From: Patescibacteria group bacterium
GTDB taxonomy: Bacteria > Patescibacteriota > Minisyncoccia > Phycocordibacterales > XYD1-FULL-46-19
Assembly (NCBI GenBank): GCA_030917625.1
Contig: JAUPUJ010000039.1
Span: forward strand, 1 to 5,094
Direction: 5' to 3'
Length of the DNA stretch: 5,094 bases
Shown here: positions 1-4,625 of the stretch, one piece after another
How the letters are laid out: each line of letters opens with the position of its first letter
Numbering within the stretch: the stretch's first letter is position 1
Translations under genes and position numbers: made by a program
Notes under the pieces: generated by a model
Seen by the model: the letters and a program-made list of their open reading frames with translations, nothing else
What the model was told of the DNA's origin: nothing
The model's database searches: none

Positions 1-38
1 TTGGGCTTAAAAGTGATAATCTCGTTTTTCTTAGTCAT
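1..38 (-). CDS. 5' end of an unidentified gene, cut by the window edge
   Basis: An ATG at 36-38 (minus strand) opens a frame that stays open to the window edge, reading MTKKNEIITFKP. Only 12 residues are visible, so no function can be given. The call rests on position more than on sequence: a -35/-10 pair with a 17-base spacer (62-90) points at this start and would begin transcription near position 55. No Shine-Dalgarno is seen in the AT-rich leader; the leuS and 3671 starts in this window also lack one. The gene follows leuS in the same direction, so readthrough from leuS could also express it. It could be a chance start, because 12 open codons prove little. Confidence 0.5.
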   Translation of the reverse strand, partial: MTKKNEIITFKP

Positions 39-61
39 AATGTATTATTATTGTTGTCTTA

Positions 62-90
62 TTTATAGCATTATTATATAAAATAGTCAA
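62..90 (-). promoter_or_regulatory. Sigma-70-type promoter for the gene starting at 38
   Basis: On the minus strand TTGACT (85-90) is followed by a 17-base spacer and TATAAA (62-67). Each hexamer differs from consensus at one position and the spacing is ideal. It lies just after the leuS stop codon and points to the ATG at 38. The surroundings are very AT-rich, so a TATAAA alone would mean little; the -35 element and exact spacing carry the call. Confidence 0.55.
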
Positions 91-94
91 ATTT

Positions 95-3013
95 TTAGAC
101 AATCACAAAGTTTACAAGTCTATTTTTGACTACAATTTCTTTCTCGATAACCTTACCCTCTAGCGCTGTCTGTACTTTTGGCAATGTTTTTACCTTGGAT
201 AACAATTCTCCATCAGGTAAATCTTTACCCACCACTATTTTTTCTCTCAACTTACCATTAATTTGAATAATGATAGTAATTTCATCTGACGATAATTTAT
301 CCCCATCAAAACTCGGCCAAGAACTCAAGGTTATGGACTCTTGTCCGAAATTGTTATTTTGCCATATTTCTTCGGTCACATGAGGAGCAAAAGGTGCTAA
401 GATTTTCAATAATATTTGATAGATTTCTAAATTGATCTTATCTAAAGTTTCTAATTTATTGACTAAAATCATTAAAGAAGAAATAGCTGTATTAAATGAA
501 AAACTTTCTATATCCTCCCCAACTTTCTTAATTGTTTGATGCACTAATACTAAAACTTCTGCGTTATCAGCCTGATTATTGATATCAATTTTAGATTGTA
601 ACCGCCACACTTTCTCCAAGAAACGCCGAGAACCTATCATGCTGTCGGTACTCCAAGATATTTCACCATCAAAAGGGCCCATGAACATTTCATAAACTCT
701 AAGAGTATCCGCACCATATAAAGCCACTACTTCGTCTGGGTTGACCACATTACCAAATCTTTTGCTCATTTTTTTACCGTCTTCACCCAATATCAGACCA
801 AGGCTTTTTCCAATTCGGGCAAAAGGTTCCAAAGTCGAAACTACCCCTATATCATACAAAAACTTATGCCAAAACCGAGCGTATATAAGATGACGAGTAG
901 CATGTTCAGTGCCCCCAACATAGACATCAACAGGAGCCCAATATTTTTCTTTCAGAGGATCAACTAAAGTTTGTTTATTTTTAGGATCCATATAACGCAA
1001 ATAATACCAAGAGGAACCAGCCCACTGAGGCATAGTATTGGTTTCTCTTTTAGCTTCGCCTCCACATACAGGACACGTTGTATTAACCCAATCAGTAATA
1101 TTAGCTAGTGGTGACTCACCAGTTCCCGTTGGCTCATAATGCTCCACTTCTGGCAATTTTACCGGTAAGTCTTTTTCTGGCACCGGCACCACTCCACATT
1201 TGACGCAATGAATAATAGGAATTGGTTCACCCCAATAACGCTGGCGAGAAAATACCCAATCTTTTAGTTTATAAGTAGTGGTTTTTTTACCTCCCACGAA
1301 TTCCACAATTTTTTCTTGAGCTTCTACACTATTCAAATCATTAAACTGGCCAGAATTCACTAAAACCCCTTCTCCAATAAAAACTTTTTTGTCGTCATCC
1401 CAACGAGATAACCAATCATTAAGCTCACTGTGGGCTATATAAGGATATTTTATTTTTTCTCTTTCTAACCAAATCACTTCATGAGCCTCGCTTTCTTCTG
1501 TTTTAACTTCATCCCTATCTTCATTTTCTAAATCAAACATGACAGCTTGAGTAAAAGCTATCCTATTTTCATCTTTGTGGGCCGCAAAATATTCCGCTCT
1601 CACCTGTCCACCCAAAATCTTAATTAGCTTTAAATTTTTATACCCAGTTTCCTCTAAAACTTCTCTCCGTGCTGCCGACTCTATATCTTCACCTTCTTCC
1701 ACTCCACCCATAGGAAAAGTAACCCAAGGGTGTTTAAGCCAATTTAAACAAAGAATTTTGCCAGTTATAGAATTGCGGACAATAGCATGAACATTAGAAC
1801 GGACCACAGATTTTTTGCCTGCAACAGGGGGATTTGTTATATCTATTCTGTTTGGAATAACCACTTCTTGAACTTTTAAATTATATTTTGTAGCAAATTC
1901 AAAATCCCGATCATCATGAGCTGGCACCGCCATAATTGCCCCTGTACCTACATCACCTAAAACATAATTAGTAATCCAAACTGGAATATTTTCACCACTG
2001 GCTGGATTTTTAGCCAGTAAACCACTATTAATACCTGTTTTTTCAGGATTATCTTTTAAAGTTTGTTTGGCACGATCTTTTAAAGTCTGATCAATATAAT
2101 CTTTAACTTCTACGCTTGCTTCCCAATTCATAAGAAACCAAGTTTTAGCTAATTCAGGCGAAACCGCTAAAAATGTGGCTCCAAAAATAGTATCGGGTCT
2201 CGTGGTAAAAACCTCGACCTCATATTTAAAAGAATCTATTAATGGAAATTTAATTAAAGCTCCTTCACTCCGGCCAATCCAATTTTTTTGGCTTTCTTTA
2301 ATATGTTTCGGCCAATCAAGTAAATCTAAATCTTGAAGCAGTCTATCGGCATAATCAGTAATTTTAAGCACCCACTGTCTCATGGGTCTTTTTTCTATTT
2401 CTGACGAGCAACGCTCACAACGACCGTCCTCTAAGTCTTCATTAGCAAGTCCTGTCTGACAAGACGGGCACCAATTTATAGGCGCAAAAGATTCATAAGC
2501 TAAACCTTTTTTAAACATTTGCAAAAATATCCACTGAGTCCATTTATAATATTCTGGATCAGTCGTATTTATTTCTCGATCCCAATCATAATTAAAACCA
2601 ATCATTTCTAATTGTTTTTTGTAACGAGCAATATTTTTTTCCACCGCTACCCTCGGGTGAATTTTATTTTTAAGAGCGTAGTTTTCGGCTGGCAAGCCAA
2701 AAGCGTCGAAGCCCATCGGGTGTAGCACATTAAAACCCTGCATAGTTTTCATTCGACTATAAACATCAGTTGCTATATAGCCTTTAGGATGACCCACATG
2801 AAGTCCTTCACCGGAAGGATATGGAAACATGTCGAGCACAAAACATTTAGGTTTAGATGAAAAATCTGAAGTCTGATATAAATTATCTTGTTGCCATTTC
2901 TCTTGCCATTTTTTTTCAATCTTTTTATGATTATATTCTACTTGCTTGCCCGTCGTAGCTTTAGCGGAGTCGGGCCATTTCTTCTCAATTTTTTTGTGAT
3001 CGTATTGCTTCAT
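95..3013 (-). CDS. leuS: Leucyl-tRNA synthetase with inserted Nudix domain and duplicated N-terminus
   Basis: Cytoplasmic class I aminoacyl-tRNA synthetase that charges tRNA-Leu and hydrolyses mischarged tRNA. Landmarks by residue: HVGH (HIGH motif) 72-75; zinc-site cysteines CPSC 182-185 and C199/C202; editing-domain TTRPDT 270-275 and HDDRD 366-370; Nudix insert about 396-540; resumption of LeuRS at GEGVLVNSG 547-555; SRQRYWG 589-595; second cysteine pairs C603/C606 and C647/C650; KMSKR (KMSKS variant) 748-752; anticodon-binding and C-terminal domains to 972. The leucine-specific insertion seen before KMSKS in E. coli is absent. Typical bacterial LeuRS is about 800-880 residues; the excess is explained by the Nudix domain and a 23-residue N-terminal repeat. 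The ATG at 3013 lies just before the first repeat copy. I see no start at the second copy (its codons are GTA GAA TAT) and no clear Shine-Dalgarno. Identification is certain; the exact start is slightly less so. Confidence 0.97.
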   Translation of the reverse strand: MKQYDHKKIEKKWPDSAKATTGKQVEYNHKKIEKKWQEKWQQDNLYQTSDFSSKPKCFVLDMFPYPSGEGLHVGHPKGYIATDVYSRMKTMQGFNVLHPMGFDAFGLPAENYALKNKIHPRVAVEKNIARYKKQLEMIGFNYDWDREINTTDPEYYKWTQWIFLQMFKKGLAYESFAPINWCPSCQTGLANEDLEDGRCERCSSEIEKRPMRQWVLKITDYADRLLQDLDLLDWPKHIKESQKNWIGRSEGALIKFPLIDSFKYEVEVFTTRPDTIFGATFLAVSPELAKTWFLMNWEASVEVKDYIDQTLKDRAKQTLKDNPEKTGINSGLLAKNPASGENIPVWITNYVLGDVGTGAIMAVPAHDDRDFEFATKYNLKVQEVVIPNRIDITNPPVAGKKSVVRSNVHAIVRNSITGKILCLNWLKHPWVTFPMGGVEEGEDIESAARREVLEETGYKNLKLIKILGGQVRAEYFAAHKDENRIAFTQAVMFDLENEDRDEVKTEESEAHEVIWLEREKIKYPYIAHSELNDWLSRWDDDKKVFIGEGVLVNSGQFNDLNSVEAQEKIVEFVGGKKTTTYKLKDWVFSRQRYWGEPIPIIHCVKCGVVPVPEKDLPVKLPEVEHYEPTGTGESPLANITDWVNTTCPVCGGEAKRETNTMPQWAGSSWYYLRYMDPKNKQTLVDPLKEKYWAPVDVYVGGTEHATRHLIYARFWHKFLYDIGVVSTLEPFARIGKSLGLILGEDGKKMSKRFGNVVNPDEVVALYGADTLRVYEMFMGPFDGEISWSTDSMIGSRRFLEKVWRLQSKIDINNQADNAEVLVLVHQTIKKVGEDIESFSFNTAISSLMILVNKLETLDKINLEIYQILLKILAPFAPHVTEEIWQNNNFGQESITLSSWPSFDGDKLSSDEITIIIQINGKLREKIVVGKDLPDGELLSKVKTLPKVQTALEGKVIEKEIVVKNRLVNFVIV
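1394..1828 (-). other. Nudix hydrolase domain inside the LeuRS editing domain
   Basis: Residues about 396-540 of LeuRS form a separate domain between the editing-domain segment ending near VVIPN and the resumption at GEGVLVNSG. Bacterial LeuRS normally has only a short linker there. The Nudix signature GX5EX7REUXEEXGU is matched in full: G436, E442, then REVLEETGY at 450-458 (bases 1640-1708). The metal-binding glutamates (E451, E454, E455) are all present, so catalysis is plausible. The preceding stretch (VHAIVRNSITGKILCLNW) resembles the usual Nudix first beta strands. Nudix enzymes hydrolyse nucleoside diphosphates linked to another group; the substrate here cannot be read from sequence. 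The frame is open throughout with no sign of decay, arguing for a selected fusion. Confidence 0.93.
2906..2938 (-). repeat. Direct repeat copy 2, native LeuRS N-terminus
   Basis: Codons 26-36 of leuS encode EYNHKKIEKKW and run on into the normal LeuRS start region (QEKWQQDNLY). This is probably the ancestral N-terminus. It is 26/33 identical at base level to the copy at 2975-3007, offset by 69 bases. Five of the seven differences are synonymous (Tyr, His, Lys, Glu, Lys codons). Confidence 0.85.
2948..2975 (-). repeat. Palindromic element inserted in frame in leuS
   Basis: On the minus strand this 28-base stretch starts GCCCG and ends CGGGC (perfect 5-base arms), with a core CGCTAAAGCTACG. 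It lies between the two direct-repeat copies and is translated in frame as part of PDSAKATTGKQV (residues 14-25), which has no counterpart in ordinary LeuRS. It is locally GC-rich in an AT-rich gene. Aligned with the plus-strand terminator hairpin core at 3071-3098 it matches at 22 of 28 positions, so the two look like one repeat family. The arrangement resembles the protein-coding palindromic elements known from Rickettsia, though no sequence relation to those is claimed. Confidence 0.7.
2975..3007 (-). repeat. Direct repeat copy 1, extra LeuRS N-terminus
   Basis: Codons 3-13 of leuS encode QYDHKKIEKKW, repeating the native N-terminus found 23 codons later. The repeat ends where the palindromic element begins (they share one base). 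The copy uses slightly GC-richer synonymous codons (TAC, CAC, GAG, AAG) than copy 2. It could be a target duplication from insertion of the element, or a tandem duplication later invaded by it. Confidence 0.85.
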
Positions 3014-3038
3014 AAATTAGTTAAAATCTGTGACTAAT

Positions 3039-3066
3039 ACTATACAATAAAGACGCTAAAAATCAA
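3039..3066 (-). promoter_or_regulatory. Possible leuS promoter
   Basis: On the minus strand TTGATT (3061-3066) is followed by a 16-base spacer and TATAGT (3039-3044). The -35 matches 4 of 6 and the -10 matches 5 of 6 consensus bases. The -35 lies in the distal arm of the terminator hairpin, which would let leuS start afresh after termination of the upstream gene. The short leader to the ATG at 3013 shows no Shine-Dalgarno. Moderate support only, because the region is AT-rich. Confidence 0.4.
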
Positions 3067-3109
3067 AACCGCCCTACTTCGCGAAAGCTATGTAGGGCGG
3101 TTTTGATTT
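3060..3109 (-). terminator. Strong hairpin terminator, 18-bp perfect stem
   Basis: The arms at 3060-3077 and 3092-3109 are perfect 18-base inverted repeats around a 14-base loop. The stem core is CCGCCCTAC/GTAGGGCGG, flanked by A/T pairs. Read on the minus strand the GC core is followed by TTTTGATTTTT, as in an intrinsic terminator, 20 bases beyond the stop of the 3129-3671 gene. On the plus strand it also runs into T-rich sequence, so it may act both ways. Its core is 22/28 identical to the palindrome inside leuS. Confidence 0.8.
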
Positions 3110-3128
3110 CTTTAATTTTAGATTTTTA

Positions 3129-3671
3129 TTAATCCTTAAACTTTTTGACTCCCACTATAATCAGAGCAACCAAAGCTAGTCCTAAAATCACCACCCGCAG
3201 ATAATCATCCATAGCTGACCAGTACCTCACAGAAGCGACCACAAAAGATAAGACACCTCCCAAAGATAGACCCAGAGAAACAGCACTACCAGTTGAAGTC
3301 ACAAACATCCCCACACCCAGAGCAGCCAGACCTAATAACACTAAAGCCACAAAAACATTACGATCATAAAGTTCGCGTGCTTTTTCCCACTCTGTCCTAC
3401 AAGTAAAGTCTACATCACACCAACCAGAAGGTATTGTTTCGCCACTTGTAGTAATTTGAGGCTTCTCAGTATTAACTGTCCATTGACCACCTCCTTCCAC
3501 ACATTGAGTTTGATTTTGTGGGTTAACTATTACTTGCTCTTTGTTTTGACCACAAAAGTCTTCATATTCTGGAGCATCATAAACAGTCGCGATTGCAAAG
3601 TTAAAGAACAAGTTCATCACTATTACTATTGATAAGACTAAAGCCCATTTAAGTATTGATTTTGTTTGCAT
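3129..3671 (-). CDS. Small four-helix membrane protein with a four-cysteine outer loop, function unknown
   Basis: 180 residues from the ATG at 3671. Residues about 7-28 form a hydrophobic first helix. A polar region 30-104 carries C40, C57, C85 and C91, plausibly two disulfides outside the membrane. Three further hydrophobic segments follow at about 105-124, 128-147 and 158-175, ending in the basic tail KKFKD. The block of SLGLSLGGVLSFVVASVRYW then LRVVILGLALVALIIVGVKKF recalls small unnamed membrane proteins I associate with CPR genomes; that is memory, not a search. The frame stays open upstream to 3845, but that part is rejected: it covers a promoter, a dyad and a hairpin, and has no membrane-protein character. 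A promoter at 3697-3725 and the terminator at 3060-3109 suggest a single-gene transcript. No Shine-Dalgarno is visible. Confidence 0.85.
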   Translation of the reverse strand: MQTKSILKWALVLSIVIVMNLFFNFAIATVYDAPEYEDFCGQNKEQVIVNPQNQTQCVEGGGQWTVNTEKPQITTSGETIPSGWCDVDFTCRTEWEKARELYDRNVFVALVLLGLAALGVGMFVTSTGSAVSLGLSLGGVLSFVVASVRYWSAMDDYLRVVILGLALVALIIVGVKKFKD

Positions 3672-3696
3672 AAAATTAATTATTATATTTACTATT

Positions 3697-3725
3697 ATTA
3701 TACAACTTTTTAGTCTATATGGAAA
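3697..3725 (-). promoter_or_regulatory. Promoter of the small membrane protein gene
   Basis: On the minus strand TTTCCA (3720-3725, 4 of 6 to consensus) is followed by a 17-base spacer and a perfect TATAAT (3697-3702). Transcription would start near 3690, leaving about 20 bases of leader before the ATG at 3671. This fits that start and argues against the longer frame. Confidence 0.5.
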
Positions 3726-3730
3726 TATTA

Positions 3731-3747
3731 GGATAAAATACTTATCC
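3731..3747. promoter_or_regulatory. Dyad GGATAA-N5-TTATCC between divergent promoters
   Basis: A perfect 6-base inverted repeat with a 5-base spacer (3731-3736 and 3742-3747). It sits between the minus-strand promoter at 3697-3725 and the plus-strand promoter at 3759-3787, just upstream of both -35 boxes, where an operator shared by a divergent pair might lie. Short dyads arise by chance in AT-rich DNA, so this is a weak call. Confidence 0.3.
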
Positions 3748-3758
3748 CCCATTAAAAT

Positions 3759-3787
3759 TTGACAATGCATTTGATAAATAATATAGT
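3759..3787 (+). promoter_or_regulatory. Near-consensus sigma-70 promoter of the candidate small RNA
   Basis: A perfect TTGACA (3759-3764), an exact 17-base spacer and TATAGT (3782-3787, 5 of 6). This is the best promoter in the window. It points away from the membrane protein gene. No open reading frame with a start and Shine-Dalgarno follows before the terminator at 3849-3887, so its product should be a short untranslated RNA starting near 3795. Confidence 0.65.
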
Positions 3788-3812
3788 TAAGTCTGCCCCG
3801 AATCCTTATTTG

Positions 3813-3846
3813 TTTGTCATCCTGGGTTTCAAACCTAGATGACAAA
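3813..3846. repeat. Imperfect palindrome in the candidate small RNA
   Basis: Outer arms TTTGTCATC (3813-3821) and GATGACAAA (3838-3846) are perfectly complementary. Inside them TGGGTTT and AAACCTA pair with one G-U and a single bulged C. As DNA it is a near-complete palindrome with almost no loop, which suits a dispersed repeat as well as an RNA hairpin. GTCATCCT/GATGAC-type palindromes occur as intergenic repeats in many genomes, so it may be a mobile or dispersed repeat that became part of the transcript. Confidence 0.7.
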
Positions 3847-3848
3847 AC

Positions 3849-3887
3849 ACCGGCTATCTGCCCTGATAGCCGGTTGTTTTTTTGTTT
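3849..3887 (+). terminator. Rho-independent terminator of the candidate small RNA
   Basis: Perfect 10-base arms ACCGGCTATC (3849-3858) and GATAGCCGGT (3865-3874) around a 6-base loop, followed by a T-rich run TTGTTTTTTTGTTTT. Orientation is clear: the T tract lies on the plus strand only. No plus-strand protein gene lies upstream in the window, which is why a small RNA is proposed. Confidence 0.85.
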
Positions 3888-3920
3888 TAAATACCTATAT
3901 TTTAAGCCATAAAATCTACT

Positions 3921-3929
3921 TTATCCACA
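3921..3929 (+). promoter_or_regulatory. DnaA-box match TTATCCACA
   Basis: A perfect match to the E. coli DnaA-box consensus, 6 bases upstream of the -35 element at 3936. A single box does not make an origin, and nothing else here looks like oriC. It could let DnaA influence the promoter, or be chance. Confidence 0.3.
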
Positions 3930-3935
3930 AAACAC

Positions 3936-3963
3936 TTGACTTTTTTTATATTTAGTGTATTAT
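3936..3963 (+). promoter_or_regulatory. Promoter of the GC-rich gene
   Basis: TTGACT (3936-3941, 5 of 6), a 16-base spacer and TATTAT (3958-3963, 5 of 6). Transcription from about 3970 would give a leader of roughly 60 bases. That leader contains a small hairpin GTGG-TCAAG-CCAC (4003-4015) directly before the Shine-Dalgarno AAGGAG (4016-4021). Confidence 0.55.
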
Positions 3964-4028
3964 ATACAACAGAGTACATCACATTGTGTTTCCCTTTAAA
4001 CCGTGGTCAAGCCACAAGGAGTCCGAAA

Positions 4029-4556
4029 ATGAAGCGTTTCGTTATGAATCCGATTTGTGTTGTCGTCCTGGTTGTTGCTGGCCTGTCGCTCGCCTACCTG
4101 GCAAATGTGCAATTCAACAAGACGGGGACCTTCTGGCCACCCCAGAATGCCCGATTCACCGAAGAGCCCAGCCCGCTGGATAAGGTGATGGATCTCCAGC
4201 ACGAGGCCAGCGCCACCGGCTTTCCGTACGGCGCCAGCAATGCGGAAATCATCGGCACATTCTACGTGTGGTCGGCGAATATGGGGTCCGAAAACGGCCT
4301 CAATATCGTAACCGCAGCGCCTCGGCCGATCCAAAATGGCGAGATGCTCCACCGGACTCCGAATGAGTTTTGGAAGAAAGATGGCCAGTTGGGTCCTCAC
4401 AACGAGGAACTCCTCCATAACGGAGTGGAAGCCATCCTTCTGCCTTCAGAACTGACGGCCACGAAAGGAATGCAGATTGTGGTTAAACGCCACGAATCCG
4501 GGTTCCTCTTTGGAACTCCGGCCGCCCCCGAAGAAGAAGTCCTCGCCCTCAACTAG
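4029..4556 (+). CDS. Unrecognised membrane-anchored protein, GC-rich, probably acquired
   Basis: 175 residues from the ATG at 4029, chosen because AAGGAG (4016-4021) sits 7 bases upstream and composition becomes GC-rich only shortly before it. The same frame is open back to 3936, but that part covers the promoter. Residues 2-3 are basic, about 8-25 are hydrophobic (CVVVLVVAGLSLAYLA), then comes a polar domain of about 145 residues, so it is likely anchored or exported with the bulk outside. The domain has possible beta strands (EIIGTFYVW 73-81, GMQIVVKR 147-154, GFLFGTP 158-164) and an acidic end (PEEEV). There are no cysteines after C10, no lipobox and no catalytic motif I can name. Codon use is visibly GC-richer (by eye mid-50s per cent GC against mid-30s for leuS), suggesting transfer from a GC-richer host. 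Function unknown. Confidence 0.8.
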   Translation: MKRFVMNPICVVVLVVAGLSLAYLANVQFNKTGTFWPPQNARFTEEPSPLDKVMDLQHEASATGFPYGASNAEIIGTFYVWSANMGSENGLNIVTAAPRPIQNGEMLHRTPNEFWKKDGQLGPHNEELLHNGVEAILLPSELTATKGMQIVVKRHESGFLFGTPAAPEEEVLALN

Positions 4557-4575
4557 GCGAGTACTTCATCCAAAT

Positions 4576-4610
4576 CCCCCGCCCATGCGAAGCATGTGGC
4601 GGGGGTTTTT
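4576..4610 (+). terminator. Rho-independent terminator of the GC-rich gene
   Basis: Arms CCCCCGCC (4576-4583) and GGCGGGGG (4598-4605), with an inner stem CATGC/GCATG and a GAA loop (one bulged T), followed by TTTTTCTTTTT. It starts 19 bases after the stop codon at 4556. It lies between convergent genes; the minus-strand T tail is short (ATTTGG), so it serves mainly the plus strand. Confidence 0.9.
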
Positions 4611-4625
4611 CTTTTTGTATTTTAA

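Larger units (their letters stand above)
3795..3887 (+). ncRNA. Candidate small RNA of about 90 nt, orphan
   Basis: Bounded by a near-consensus promoter (3759-3787) and a textbook terminator (3849-3887). The predicted transcript has a short single-stranded 5' part starting near GTCTGCCCCGAATCC, then an imperfect hairpin at 3813-3846 (9-base perfect outer stem, inner stem with one bulge and one G-U pair), then the terminator hairpin with a U-rich tail. I do not recognise it as tmRNA, 6S RNA, SRP RNA, RNase P RNA or a tRNA, and it is too short for most of these. It might instead be an attenuated leader of the downstream gene at 4029, but that gene has its own promoter after the terminator. Start and end are inferred. 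Confidence 0.45.
3888..4028. other. Intergenic region leading to the GC-rich gene
   Basis: AT-rich up to about 3990, then GC-richer. It holds the DnaA-box match, the promoter, a leader of about 60 bases with a small hairpin, and the Shine-Dalgarno. The base-composition change falls inside the leader rather than at the start codon, which would place the left edge of a transferred segment near 3990-4000. No flanking repeat marks the edge. Confidence 0.5.

Noticed and set aside
1575..1790. Plus-strand open frame of 71 codons
   Set aside because: Antisense to the Nudix part of leuS, which has full protein-level support; no Shine-Dalgarno or promoter.
3060..3109. CRISPR repeat or attachment site for the long palindrome
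   Set aside because: Single copy with no spacers and no integrase; position and T tracts fit a terminator.
3672..3845. N-terminal extension of the membrane protein up to 3845
   Set aside because: It would translate a promoter with perfect TATAAT, a dyad and a hairpin repeat, and would put a polar 58-residue stretch before an evident N-terminal membrane helix.
3936..4028. N-terminal extension of the GC-rich gene from a TTG at 3936
   Set aside because: That TTG is part of the -35 element, the region is AT-rich, and a strong Shine-Dalgarno fits the ATG at 4029.
3986..4183. Plus-strand open frame of 65 codons overlapping the GC-rich gene
   Set aside because: Out-of-frame shadow beginning inside the leader, without its own ribosome binding site.
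3996..4418. Minus-strand open frame of 140 codons
   Set aside because: Antisense to the GC-rich gene. High GC content lengthens antisense frames; it has no Shine-Dalgarno, while the plus-strand gene has promoter, Shine-Dalgarno and terminator.
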